From the NCBI RefSeq assembly GCF_020858115.1, contig NZ_JACYMM010000003.1:186001-250000 (forward strand): DNA of 64,000 nucleotides, written 5' to 3'. Shown piece after piece: positions 17,385-26,441 of the stretch. The notes below the pieces were generated by a model that saw only the letters and a program-made list of their open reading frames with translations, did not search any database and was not told where the DNA came from. The stretch's first letter is position 1; each line of letters opens with the position of its first letter. Source of the DNA: Janthinobacterium sp. FW305-129. Lineage in GTDB: Bacteria > Pseudomonadota > Gammaproteobacteria > Burkholderiales > Burkholderiaceae_D. Both the position numbers and the translations under genes were made by a program.

Positions 17385-17712
17385 AGTAATTAAATACCCG
17401 TAGCGGTGAACGTTAATCGTGGAATGGGACTCGAGGTCGATGGCTCACCGGCCGTAACAGGCCGGGTCCGTTTTTTTCACGCCGCCATCGCCTATGAGGC
17501 CTGCATGGCGTGTGACCAGTGAGTAAAACCATGCTACAGAGAAAAGGTTTTACGTTGGAAAGTTTTCTTGCAGCAATGCGTTGATTCGCCACTTTTTGCG
17601 AAAAAAGCACGCGTTCTAGAGGGGTTTATCTAAATAGCACGCCGTGCAAAACCACACTTAGCCTATATTTTTCATACACTTATGGATAATTCAAGACGAA
17701 AAGAATCCGGAT
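17385..17712. other. AT-rich intergenic region between porin and paaZ
   Basis: No gene is seen. It should hold the porin promoter (minus strand). A perfect hairpin CCGGCC/GGCCGG at 17448-17465 is followed by GTCCG and seven T on the plus strand, a terminator-like form without a plus-strand gene; on the minus strand it lies 64 bases upstream of the porin start. Confidence 0.5.
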
Positions 17713-17750
17713 AAAAAAAGCGCCACCCGCGCGATGATCGCGGGCGGCGC
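17713..17750 (-). terminator. Rho-independent terminator of the paa operon
   Basis: On the minus strand a GC-rich stem (GCGCCGCCCGCG paired with CGCGGGTGGCGC) ends in seven T, 28 bases after the paaZ stop. Confidence 0.85.
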
Positions 17751-17777
17751 CGATGCAGGCAGTCTTGCGTCTGAAGC

Positions 17778-19829
17778 TTATTCGCGCTTGGACACCAGGG
17801 TCAGGATGTCGTAGCTGGCCACCAATTCCTCGTTCTGATTGGTCACCTGCACGTCCCAAGCGACCACGCCCTGTCCCACGCCAAATACGTCCTTGCGGTT
17901 GCGGTCGACCTTGCGCTTGCACGTCAGGCGCGCGCGGATGGTGTCGCCGATGGCGACGGGAGCGACGAAGCGCAGGTTGTCCAGACCGTAGTTGGCCAGC
18001 ACGGGACCGACGCCGGGCGAGACGAACAGGCCGGCGGCGGCCGACAGCACGAAGTAGCCGTGGGCGATGCGCTTGCCGAACTGCGATTCCTTCGCGGCGA
18101 TTTCATCGAAGTGCATGTAGAAGAAATCGCCTGAGATGCCGCCGAAGGCGACGATGTCCGCTTCGCTGATGGTGCGGCGGTGCGTGAGCAGCGAGTCGCC
18201 CGTCTTCAAGTCCTCGAAGTGCTTGCGGAACGGGTGGATCGGGCTTTCGTTGACGTCCGCGCCGCGCACGTATTCACCCGTGATGGCCGCCAGCATGGTC
18301 GGCGAGCCTTGCACGGCCGCCCGTTGCAGGTAGTGGCGCACGGCGCGCACGCCGCCCAGTTCCTCGCCGCCGCCCGCGCGGCCAGGGCCGCCGTGCTTCA
18401 GTTGCGGCAGCGGTGAGCCATGGCCCGTCGAGTCGACGGAGGCCACGCGCTCAAGTACGTGCACGCGGCCATGCGTGGCCGCCACTTGCGGCACCACGCG
18501 TGCGGCGATCTTCGGATCGCGCGTCACCAGGGTGCTCACCAGGCTGCCCTTGCCGCGCGCGGCCAGGGCCAGCGCTTCATCGATATCCTTGTAACCCATC
18601 ATGGTGCTGACGGGGCCGAACGCTTCCACGTCATGCACGGCGTCGTTGCCGAAGGCGTCGCGGCACAGCAGCAAAGTCGGCGAGAAGAAGCTGCCGTCAA
18701 GGGCGCCATCGCCCAAAGGACTAAAACCGTCGGCCACGCCGAACACCACTTCATTACCCTGCGACAGGGTGGCGACACGCTCGGCCACGTCATTCTGCTG
18801 TTCCTTCGACGCCAGCGCGCCCATGCGCACGCCTTCGATGGACGGATCGCCCACCACCACTTTGGCCAGGCGCTCGCGCAAGCGCGTGCCGACGGCATCC
18901 ATCAAGTGTTGCGGCACGATGATGCGGCGGATGGCCGTGCACTTCTGGCCCGACTTGCCCGTCATCTCGCGCACGACTTCCTTGACGAACAGGTCGAATT
19001 CCACATCGTCCGGCGTGACGTCCGGCGCCAGGATGGCGCAGTTGAGCGAATCGGCTTCGCCGTTGAACGGCACAGACTGGGCGATCAGGTTCGGATTGGT
19101 GCGCAGCTTGGCGGCCGTGGCCGCCGATCCCGTGAAGGTGACGAAATCCTGGCCATTCAAGCGATCCAGCAAGTCGCCCGTGGAGCCGATCACCAGTTGC
19201 AGGCTGCCGGCCGGCAGCAAGCCCGATTCGTGCATCATGCGCACGACGGCCTGCGTCAGATAGCTCGTCGCCGTGGCCGGCTTGGCAATGCAGGGCATGG
19301 CCGCCAGGAAGCTTGGCGCGAATTTTTCCAGCAAGCCCCAGATGGGGAAGTTAAAGGCGTTGATGTGCACGGCCAGGCCGCCGCGCGGCACCAGGATATG
19401 CGTGCCGGCGAAACCGCCCTTCTTGCCCAGCGCAATGGCCGGGCCTTCGTGCAGCACGTTCGACGACGGCAGCTCGTTGCTGCCCATGCTGGCGTAGGCG
19501 AACAGGGTGCCCGTGCCGCCTTCGATGTCGACCCAGCTGTCGGCGCGCGTGGCACCCGACAGATGCGAAATCGCATACAGTTCTTCCTTGCGCTCGACCA
19601 GGTACAGGGCCAACGCCTTCAGGCGCGCGGCGCGCTGCTGGAAATCCAGCGCCATCAGGCCCGGCACGCCCGTCCTGCGCGCATACGTGACGGCTTCGTC
19701 GAAGTCGATCTTTTCCGCATGCGTGTGATAGATCACGCGGTTGTTCAAGGCGCTGTGCAGGGGCACGGCGGCGCTTTCGCCCAGCCAGCGGCCGGCGATC
19801 AGGCTTTGCAGGGTGGATATGTGAGCCAT
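17778..19829 (-). CDS. paaZ: PaaZ, oxepin-CoA hydrolase / semialdehyde dehydrogenase fusion
   Basis: A 683-residue bifunctional enzyme. Residues 1-530 form an aldehyde dehydrogenase domain with nucleophile C297 in GQKCTAIRR; about 545-683 form a MaoC-type hydratase domain with YMHFDE and [10 protein letters not shown]. In the phenylacetyl-CoA pathway the hydratase opens oxepin-CoA and the dehydrogenase oxidises the resulting semialdehyde with NADP. Last gene of the operon, 23 bases after paaY and before a strong terminator. Length and both domains match the family. Confidence 0.95.
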   Translation of the reverse strand: MAHISTLQSLIAGRWLGESAAVPLHSALNNRVIYHTHAEKIDFDEAVTYARRTGVPGLMALDFQQRAARLKALALYLVERKEELYAISHLSGATRADSWVDIEGGTGTLFAYASMGSNELPSSNVLHEGPAIALGKKGGFAGTHILVPRGGLAVHINAFNFPIWGLLEKFAPSFLAAMPCIAKPATATSYLTQAVVRMMHESGLLPAGSLQLVIGSTGDLLDRLNGQDFVTFTGSAATAAKLRTNPNLIAQSVPFNGEADSLNCAILAPDVTPDDVEFDLFVKEVVREMTGKSGQKCTAIRRIIVPQHLMDAVGTRLRERLAKVVVGDPSIEGVRMGALASKEQQNDVAERVATLSQGNEVVFGVADGFSPLGDGALDGSFFSPTLLLCRDAFGNDAVHDVEAFGPVSTMMGYKDIDEALALAARGKGSLVSTLVTRDPKIAARVVPQVAATHGRVHVLERVASVDSTGHGSPLPQLKHGGPGRAGGGEELGGVRAVRHYLQRAAVQGSPTMLAAITGEYVRGADVNESPIHPFRKHFEDLKTGDSLLTHRRTISEADIVAFGGISGDFFYMHFDEIAAKESQFGKRIAHGYFVLSAAAGLFVSPGVGPVLANYGLDNLRFVAPVAIGDTIRARLTCKRKVDRNRKDVFGVGQGVVAWDVQVTNQNEELVASYDILTLVSKRE

Positions 19830-19852
19830 GTGGTTTACTCCTATGTAGGTTT

Positions 19853-20467
19853 TTACTGCGCCGCAGCGTTCTTGTGCAAATGCAGCGGCAAGGCCGATTC
19901 GAAATTGAGACGCTGGCGGTTAGCCTCGACTTGCGTCAGGGCTTCCACTTCGCGCATCGTTTGCATCGAGCGCACGGCCAGTTCGTGGTACTGGCCCGTG
20001 CCCGAGCTTTTCCATTTGATTTCATCGTCGGTCAGCGCGCGGATGATCTTGGCGGGCGTGCCGACCACCATGCTGCGCGGCGCGACGATCATGCCCGCCT
20101 TGACGAAACTCATGGCGGCGACGATGGATTCCTCGCCGATGACGGCGTTATCCATCACCACGGCGTTCATGCCGACGAGCGCGTTGCGGCCGATGCGGCA
20201 GCCGTGCAGCACGGCGCCATGGCCGATATGGCCGTCGACTTCGACCACCGTGTCGCAGCCGGGGAAACCGTGCATGACGCAGGTATCCTGCAGGTTCGCG
20301 CCCTCTTCCAGGATCAATCGGCCGAAATCGCCGCGGATCGAGGCCAGCGGGCCGATATAGCAGCGCGGGCCGACGATCACGTCGCCGATCAGCACGGCCG
20401 ACGGGTGCACATAGGCGCTGGGGTGGACGACGGGGGTGACGCCGTTGATTTCGTAGACTTTGACCAT
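19853..20467 (-). CDS. paaY: PaaY, hexapeptide-repeat thioesterase/carbonic-anhydrase-like protein
   Basis: A 204-residue left-handed beta-helix protein: repeated hexapeptides ([30 protein letters not shown]) and metal-type histidines ([19 protein letters not shown]). PaaY proteins act as thioesterases that clear dead-end CoA thioesters of the pathway. ATG 20467 follows GGAGAG; a TTG four codons upstream is less likely. A REP-like unit separates it from livF. Confidence 0.9.
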   Translation of the reverse strand: MVKVYEINGVTPVVHPSAYVHPSAVLIGDVIVGPRCYIGPLASIRGDFGRLILEEGANLQDTCVMHGFPGCDTVVEVDGHIGHGAVLHGCRIGRNALVGMNAVVMDNAVIGEESIVAAMSFVKAGMIVAPRSMVVGTPAKIIRALTDDEIKWKSSGTGQYHELAVRSMQTMREVEALTQVEANRQRLNFESALPLHLHKNAAAQ

Positions 20468-20506
20468 GTTGCTCTCCAAAACATTATTGCCAGCCGTAGC
20501 GGCTGA

Positions 20507-20555
20507 TGTCGGATTACGCGCAAGCGGCTCGGCGCCCCCGCTAATCCGACCTACG
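20507..20555. repeat. REP-like inverted repeat inside the paa operon
   Basis: Arms GTCGGATTA and TAATCCGAC flank a GC-rich loop; the sequence matches units 2 and 3 at 14.0-14.1 kb. It fills the 91-base gap between livF and paaY, where it could attenuate or stabilise the transcript. Confidence 0.85.
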
Positions 20556-20558
20556 TCT

Positions 20559-21293
20559 TCACATACCCAGGTACGCGCTCTGTACCTGCTCGTTGTGCAG
20601 CAACTCGGGACCGGGACCGGACAAGGTGATGGCGCCCGTCTCGATCACATAGCCCACATCGGCGATCGACAGGGCCGCGTGCGCGTTCTGCTCGACGAGG
20701 AAGATGGTGATGCCCTGGTCGCGCAGCTCGGCCACGATGCGGAAGATTTCCGCGATCAGGAGCGGCGCCAGGCCCATGCTCGGTTCATCGAGCAGCAGCA
20801 GTTGCGGGCGGCCCATCAGCGCGCGCGCCATGGCCAGCATCTGCTGCTGCCCACCGGACAGCGTGCCGGCCAGCAGCAGGCGCTTTTCCTTCAGGATCGG
20901 GAATAGGCCGTACATGCGCTCCATGTCGCCGGCCACGTCCTGCGCCGGACGCGTAAAGGCACCCAGGCGCAGATTGTCTTCCACCGTCATGGGGCCGAAC
21001 ACTTGCCGCCCTTCCGGCACCTGGCAGATGCCGCTGCGCACGCGCTTGTCGGCGCTCATGCGGCTGACATCCTGGCCGGCGAAGGCGATGCTGCCGGCGC
21101 TGATCGGCTGCACGCCGGAAATCGCCCGCAGCAGGGTCGTCTTGCCGGCGCCATTCGCGCCCACCAGCGCCACCAGTTGGCCCTGGCGCACTTGCAGGTC
21201 GATGCCGTGCAGGGCCTGGATGCGGCCGTAATGGCTGGTCAGGCCGGCGATATCGAGCACCAGCGGTGTCTGAGGTTTTTCCATCTTCATCAT
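20559..21293 (-). CDS. livF: Branched-chain-type ABC transporter ATPase LivF
   Basis: A 244-residue ATPase with Walker [10 protein letters not shown], signature [15 protein letters not shown], Walker [12 protein letters not shown] and the H-loop area [10 protein letters not shown]. Second ATPase of a hydrophobic amino-acid-type importer, overlapping livG by four bases. Embedded between paaJ and paaY, it probably serves uptake of phenylacetate or a related aromatic acid, though branched-chain amino acids cannot be excluded. Confidence 0.92.
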   Translation of the reverse strand: MMKMEKPQTPLVLDIAGLTSHYGRIQALHGIDLQVRQGQLVALVGANGAGKTTLLRAISGVQPISAGSIAFAGQDVSRMSADKRVRSGICQVPEGRQVFGPMTVEDNLRLGAFTRPAQDVAGDMERMYGLFPILKEKRLLLAGTLSGGQQQMLAMARALMGRPQLLLLDEPSMGLAPLLIAEIFRIVAELRDQGITIFLVEQNAHAALSIADVGYVIETGAITLSGPGPELLHNEQVQSAYLGM

Positions 21294-22045
21294 GCCGCCA
21301 CTCCCAGGTATGCCGCCACCACGTCGGGATTGGCGCGCACTTCGGCGGCGGTCCCTTCGGCCAGCTTCTTGCCATAGTCGAGCACCAGGATATGGTCCGA
21401 CAAATTCATCACCAGTTTCATGTCATGCTCGACCAGCACCACCGTCACGCCCGATTGCGCCACCTTGCGGATCAGGACTTCGATCTCGCCCGTTTCCGTG
21501 TGGTTCAAGCCCGCCGCCGGTTCGTCGAGCAGCAGCACCTTCGGCTTGGCCGCCAGCGCGCGGGCGATTTCCAGGCGCTTTAACGCGCCATACGACATCT
21601 GCCCCGCCTCGTCATCGATATGCCGGCCCACGCCGACAAACTCCATCAGGCCCGCCGCTTCGTCGCGGCAAGCCGCATCGGCGCGGCGCACGGACGGCAA
21701 ACGCAGCATGGAGGCGAACAGGTTCTGGTTCAGGCGCAGGTGCGCGCCCACCATCACATTGTCGATGGCCGTCATGTTCATGCACACCTGCAGGTTCTGG
21801 AAGGTGCGGCTCATGCCGCGCCGCGCCAGCGCATCGGGCGGCATGGCGGCCACGTTCTCGCCATTGAGCAGGATCTCGCCCTTGGTCGGCGTGTAGACAC
21901 CGGTGATCAGGTTGAACAGGGTCGTCTTGCCGGCGCCGTTCGGCCCGATCACGGAGTGGATATTGCCTTCCTTGACGGTGAAGCTCACGTCCTGCACCGC
22001 GTGCACGCCGCCGAAGCTCTTGCTCAGATTATTAATCGTCAGCAT
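21290..22045 (-). CDS. livG: Branched-chain-type ABC transporter ATPase LivG
   Basis: A 251-residue ATPase with Walker A GPNGAGKTT, Walker B VLLLDEPAAGLN and H-loop VLVEHDMK; the signature region is MSYGALKRLEIARAL, where ALKR replaces the usual GQ. The LivG-typical insertion after the Q-loop is present (VMVGAHLRLNQNLF). It starts 1 base after the permease gene livM ends. Confidence 0.92.
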   Translation of the reverse strand: MLTINNLSKSFGGVHAVQDVSFTVKEGNIHSVIGPNGAGKTTLFNLITGVYTPTKGEILLNGENVAAMPPDALARRGMSRTFQNLQVCMNMTAIDNVMVGAHLRLNQNLFASMLRLPSVRRADAACRDEAAGLMEFVGVGRHIDDEAGQMSYGALKRLEIARALAAKPKVLLLDEPAAGLNHTETGEIEVLIRKVAQSGVTVVLVEHDMKLVMNLSDHILVLDYGKKLAEGTAAEVRANPDVVAAYLGVAA

Positions 22046-22046
22046 C

Positions 22047-23030
22047 TCACACCTCCTGCTCAGCTTTGACGGGCGCCTTCGGCGTGGCGGCCCGCTTGCG
22101 CGAACGGCTGGCCAGGCTCGGCACCAACCCCTTGGGCATGAAGATCATGGTGGCCATCAGGATCACGCCGAACACCACCGTTTCCCAGCCTTCAAAACTG
22201 GACAGCAGTTGCGGCAGGATCGTCAGCAGCGCCGCGCCGATGATGGAGCCGAAGATCGACGCCATGCCGCCCACCACCACCATCGTCACCAGTTCGATCG
22301 AATGGAAAAAGCCGGCCAGGTTGGGCGTGATGAAACCGATGTAATGGGCGCTGATGCTGCCCGCGATGCTGGCGATGACGGCCGACAGCACGAACACACG
22401 CACCTTGAAGCGCGTCGTATCGACGCCGACCACACGCGCCGCCACTTCCGAACCGTGGATGGCCTGCAGCGCGCGGCCGACAGGCGAATCGATCAGGTTC
22501 AGCGCCAGCCACGTGACCAGCAACAGCAGCACGGCGCACACCAGGTACCACGATTTTTCACCGGCGATTTCCAGGCCGGCGACACTGAAGGCGGCGACGC
22601 CGATGCCGTCCGGGCCGCCCGTCCATTGCGTCTCGTTGTTGATGACGATGGAAATGATGATGCCCAGGCCCAGGGTCGCCATGGCCAGCGTATGGCCCTT
22701 GAGTTTCAGCACGGGACGGGCCAGCAGCAATGCCAGCAAGCCCGTGGCGACGGCGCCGGCGGCCAGGGCAGCGAGCGGCGGCCAGTTGTAGTGCGTGGTC
22801 AGCACGGCTGACGCATATGCACCCAGGCCGTAGAAACCGGCGTGGCCGAGGCTGATCTGGCCCGTATAGCCCATCAAGAGGTTCAGGCCGATGACGACGA
22901 TGGCGTTCAGCGCGATGCGGATCGCCACGTCATAGTAGAACGCATTGCTGAGGAACAGCGGCAGGATGGCCAGCACCAGCGCCAGTACCAGCAAGCCGCC
23001 ATGGCGCGAGCGAGTGAGTAAATTCTTCAT
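22047..23030 (-). CDS. livM: Branched-chain-type ABC permease LivM
   Basis: A 327-residue inner-membrane permease with about ten hydrophobic helices and the LivM motif LLMGYTGQISLGHAGFYGLGAY. The C-terminal tail is basic and extends past the last helix (SRSRKRAATPKAP). It overlaps livH by four bases, so the pair is co-translated. Confidence 0.92.
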   Translation of the reverse strand: MKNLLTRSRHGGLLVLALVLAILPLFLSNAFYYDVAIRIALNAIVVIGLNLLMGYTGQISLGHAGFYGLGAYASAVLTTHYNWPPLAALAAGAVATGLLALLLARPVLKLKGHTLAMATLGLGIIISIVINNETQWTGGPDGIGVAAFSVAGLEIAGEKSWYLVCAVLLLLVTWLALNLIDSPVGRALQAIHGSEVAARVVGVDTTRFKVRVFVLSAVIASIAGSISAHYIGFITPNLAGFFHSIELVTMVVVGGMASIFGSIIGAALLTILPQLLSSFEGWETVVFGVILMATMIFMPKGLVPSLASRSRKRAATPKAPVKAEQEV

Positions 23031-23905
23031 ACACGCTCCGAATTTTTAGCGCCAAACAAGCCTTGCGGCAGGAAGAACAGGATCAATAAAATCAGCACGA
23101 ACGGTACCGCATCCTTGTAGGCCGACGAGATGTAGCCGGCCGTCATGGCTTCGGCGATGCCGAGGATCAGGCCGCCGGCAATCGCGCCCGCGCCGCCGCC
23201 CAAGCCACCCAATACGGCGGCGACAAAGCCTTTCAGGCCCAGCATGATGCCCGCGTCATAGGACGTGTACGTGATCGGTGCGACGAGGATGCCGCCCGCC
23301 GCGCCCAGCAGAGCCGACAGGCCGAACGAGAACAGCAGCACCTTGCGCGTGTTGATGCCCACCAGTTGCGCGGCCAGCTTGTTGTGCGAGGTGGCCAGCA
23401 TGGCCTTGCCCATCAGCGTGCGGCCGAAGAACCAGCCCAGCACCAGCACGATGACGACCGTCACGCCCAGCACCCACAGGCTTTGCGGCAGCAGGCTGGC
23501 GCCCAAAAATTCAATCGGTGCGTCGCCGGAAAAGGCCGGCAGCGAGTGCGTATCCTTGCCCAGCCAGATTTGCACCAGGCCGCGCAGCACGAGGGAAGCG
23601 CCGATGGTGATGATCAAGAGGGTGATGACCTGCGCATTTTGCGCCGGTTCGATCACGGTTTTTTCCATCAGCAGGCCAACGATGCCGGTGGCGACGACGG
23701 CCAGGATGATGGCCAGCGGCAGCGGCACGCCGGCGGCCGACATCACGGCGGCCAGCATCCCGCCCAGCATGATGAATTCGCCCTGGGCGAAATTGATCAC
23801 GCCGCTGGTGTTGTAGATGATGGTAAAGCCCAGCGCCGCCAGCGCGTAGGCGGAACCGACCGTCATCCCGGAATACAGAAATTGTAGAAATTGAGCGACT
23901 TCCAT
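23027..23905 (-). CDS. livH: Branched-chain-type ABC permease LivH
   Basis: A 292-residue permease with the LivH features YALAALGFTIIYNTSGVINF and AQGEFIMLGGML near the N-terminus and GGLGGGAGAIAGGLILGI in the cytoplasmic loop. It starts 72 bases after the binding-protein gene, a gap that may allow differential expression of the binding protein. Confidence 0.92.
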   Translation of the reverse strand: MEVAQFLQFLYSGMTVGSAYALAALGFTIIYNTSGVINFAQGEFIMLGGMLAAVMSAAGVPLPLAIILAVVATGIVGLLMEKTVIEPAQNAQVITLLIITIGASLVLRGLVQIWLGKDTHSLPAFSGDAPIEFLGASLLPQSLWVLGVTVVIVLVLGWFFGRTLMGKAMLATSHNKLAAQLVGINTRKVLLFSFGLSALLGAAGGILVAPITYTSYDAGIMLGLKGFVAAVLGGLGGGAGAIAGGLILGIAEAMTAGYISSAYKDAVPFVLILLILFFLPQGLFGAKNSERV

Positions 23906-23977
23906 GGTGTCTCCATTATGTTCGGCTATGCGCGGGCCGTCTTCGAGGGCGGCCTCGCGCAGGTACTCTGGCTTACA

Positions 23978-25129
23978 TCACTTCGACAATTGCCATTCGC
24001 CGTTCTTCACTTGCACCATGCGGAAAGCCGACAGATCCAGGCCCATGTGGTCTTTGGCCGACATGTTGAAGACACCAGTGGTGCCGACAAAACCCTTGGT
24101 CTGCTCCAGCGCCGTGCGCACTTTTTCGCGGTCCGTGCCGCCGGCGCGCTTGATGGCGTCCACCGACAGGTTCAGGGCATCGAGCGCATAGCCGCCAAAG
24201 GTTGATGGATCGATCTTGTAGCGCTCTTTATACGTCTTGTCGTAGCCGACGACGATGGCCTTCTGCGCGTCGCTATCGGGCAGCATGGCACCGATCAAGA
24301 GGGCCGGCGTCGGCAGGCGCACGCCTTCGGCGGCCTTGCCCGACAGCTTCAGGTATTCGTCCGACGCCACGCCATGCGACTGGTACAGCGGCAGCGCGGC
24401 CATGCCCAGCTGGCCGTAGTTCTTGGTCACCACGGCCGGGCCCTGGCCCAGGCCGAAGACGAAGACGGCCTGCACGCCAGCCGTATTCTTGATGCGCGTG
24501 AGCTGCGCCGTGATATCCGTGTCTTTCGGACCGTAGGTTTCATCGGCCACCAGCGTGATGCCGTATTTCGAGGCGACGATCTGCGATTCCTTGCGGCCCG
24601 AGGCGCCGAAGCCGCTCGTTTCCGACAGCAGGCCCACCTTGCTGATGCCGCGCTTCTTCATGTCCTCGAACACCTTCTCGGCCGCCATGCGGTCCGTATG
24701 CGGCGTCTTGAAGACCCACTTCTTGACCGGATCGATGATTACCACGGCGCCCGCCAGCGAAATGAACGGCACGCTGGCGCGCTCCACCAGCGGCGCCATC
24801 GCCATCGTCGCGCCCGTGGTGGTGCCGCCGATCAGCACGTCGACCTTGTCCGACTCGATCAGGCGCTTGGTAAAACCGTTGGCCTTGGCCGCATCGCTGC
24901 CGTCGTCGTAGTGCACCAGTTCCAGCTTGCGTCCCAGGACGCCGCCGGCCGCATTGATTTTCTCGATGTACAGCTGCAGGGTTTTCAGTTCCGGGTCGCC
25001 CAGGAAGGCGGCCGGACCCGTGACGGACAGCACGGAACCGATCTTGATGTTGTCGGCCGCGTACGCACCCGCGGCAGTCATGGCCAGCACGCCGGCGATC
25101 AGGGTTTTCTTGAAGATATTGGCAATCAT
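23978..25129 (-). CDS. Periplasmic ligand-binding protein of the embedded ABC importer
   Basis: A 383-residue type I binding protein (Peripla_BP_6). Signal peptide about 1-23 ends GAYA; the mature protein begins ADNIKIGSVLSVTGPAAFLGDPE. ATG 25129 was preferred over 25141 because GGAGA lies six bases before it and inside the longer version. Ligand not readable from the sequence; position in the paa operon suggests phenylacetate or another aromatic acid. Confidence 0.88.
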   Translation of the reverse strand: MIANIFKKTLIAGVLAMTAAGAYAADNIKIGSVLSVTGPAAFLGDPELKTLQLYIEKINAAGGVLGRKLELVHYDDGSDAAKANGFTKRLIESDKVDVLIGGTTTGATMAMAPLVERASVPFISLAGAVVIIDPVKKWVFKTPHTDRMAAEKVFEDMKKRGISKVGLLSETSGFGASGRKESQIVASKYGITLVADETYGPKDTDITAQLTRIKNTAGVQAVFVFGLGQGPAVVTKNYGQLGMAALPLYQSHGVASDEYLKLSGKAAEGVRLPTPALLIGAMLPDSDAQKAIVVGYDKTYKERYKIDPSTFGGYALDALNLSVDAIKRAGGTDREKVRTALEQTKGFVGTTGVFNMSAKDHMGLDLSAFRMVQVKNGEWQLSK

Positions 25130-25213
25130 TGTGGTCTCCACCAGGTTGGCACTACGGTCAATTAATATTGGCGCTTTTTTACAAGCCTGCGCCTTTTTTG
25201 TTTTTCTACTTTT

Positions 25214-26419
25214 TTATACGCGTTCAATCACCACGGCAATACCCTGCCCCACGCCGATGCACATGGTGCACAGCGCATAGCGCCCGCCCGTGCGCTCCAG
25301 CTGGTTCAATGCCGCCATCACCAGGCGCGCGCCCGATGCGCCCAGCGGATGGCCGATGGCAATCGCCCCGCCATTCGGGTTCACGTGGGCCGCATTGTCG
25401 GCCAGGCCCAGGTCGCGCGTGACGGCCAGCGCCTGCGCCGCAAACGCTTCATTGAGTTCGATGACGTCCATCTGCCCGATGGTGAGTCCCGTCTGCGCCA
25501 GCACCTTGCGCGACGCCGGCGAGGGACCAAAGCCCATGATGCGCGGTGCCAGGCCGGCTGTGGCCATGCCCAGCACCTTTGCGCGGGGCGTCAATTTGTA
25601 TTTATCGACGGCGGCGGCGGACGCGAGCAAAATCGCGCAGGCGCCGTCGTTCAAGCCCGAGGCATTGCCGGCCGTGACCGTGCCGTCCGCTTTCACCACG
25701 CCTTTCAATTTCGCCAGCATTTCCAGCGAGGTGTCCGGACGCGGATGTTCATCCATCGTCACCATCTTCGGCTCGCCCTTTTTTTGCGGCACGGCGACGG
25801 GCACGATTTCGCGATCGAACACGCCAGCCGCGTTGGCGGCGGCCCAGCGCTGCTGGCTGCGCAAGGCCAGCGCGTCCTGGTCGGCGCGGCTGATGCCAAA
25901 TTCCACGGCCACGTTTTCCGCCGTTTCCGGCATGGTGTCGATGCCGTACTGCGTTTTCATCTTGCCATTGACGAAGCGCCAGCCCAGGGTGGTGTCTTCG
26001 ATTTTCGCCGCGCGCGAGAACGCGCTGTCGGCCTTGCCCATCACGAAAGGCGCACGCGTCATGCTTTCCACGCCGCCGGCGATGATCAGCTCCGCCTCGC
26101 CCGCCTTGATGGAGCGGGCCGCCATGCCGACGGCGTCCAGGCTGGAGCCGCACAGGCGGTTGATGGTATTGCCCGGCACCGCCGCAGGCAAGCCGGCCAG
26201 CAGCGCGGCCATGCGGCCCACGTTGCGGTTGTCCTCGCCCGCCTGATTGGCGCAACCGTAGAACACGTCGTCGATGGCGGACCAGTCGACGGACGGGTTA
26301 CGGGCGATCAACGCGGCAATCGGCAGCGCACCCAGATCGTCGGCGCGCACGCTGGATAGTGCACCGCCGTAGCGGCCGAAAGGTGTGCGCACGGCGTCAC
26401 AGATAAAGGCTTCGTTCAT
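25214..26419 (-). CDS. paaJ: PaaJ-type 3-oxoadipyl-CoA thiolase
   Basis: A 401-residue thiolase with the nucleophilic cysteine in NRLCGSSLDAVG, the histidine in AIGHPLGASGARLV and the second cysteine in CTMCIGVGQG. In this operon it should cleave 3-oxo-5,6-dehydrosuberyl-CoA and 3-oxoadipyl-CoA with CoA. The beta-ketoadipate homologue PcaF is very similar, so the name rests on context. It starts 22 bases after paaK. Confidence 0.92.
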   Translation of the reverse strand: MNEAFICDAVRTPFGRYGGALSSVRADDLGALPIAALIARNPSVDWSAIDDVFYGCANQAGEDNRNVGRMAALLAGLPAAVPGNTINRLCGSSLDAVGMAARSIKAGEAELIIAGGVESMTRAPFVMGKADSAFSRAAKIEDTTLGWRFVNGKMKTQYGIDTMPETAENVAVEFGISRADQDALALRSQQRWAAANAAGVFDREIVPVAVPQKKGEPKMVTMDEHPRPDTSLEMLAKLKGVVKADGTVTAGNASGLNDGACAILLASAAAVDKYKLTPRAKVLGMATAGLAPRIMGFGPSPASRKVLAQTGLTIGQMDVIELNEAFAAQALAVTRDLGLADNAAHVNPNGGAIAIGHPLGASGARLVMAALNQLERTGGRYALCTMCIGVGQGIAVVIERV

Positions 26420-26441
26420 GTTTGCTTCCTTGTTCGGGCTA

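Noticed and set aside
15957..17393. 478-codon plus ORF opposite the porin and PstS-like genes
   Set aside because: Crosses two real genes on the other strand and is His/Gln/Gly-rich; no domain.
17448..17477. Terminator-like hairpin on the plus strand upstream of the porin gene
   Set aside because: There is no plus-strand gene for it to end, so I did not list it as a terminator; it is noted within the intergenic entry.
18420..20360. 646-codon plus ORF opposite paaZ and paaY
   Set aside because: Despite its length it spans two well-supported genes on the other strand and has Arg/His/Gln-rich nonsense composition.
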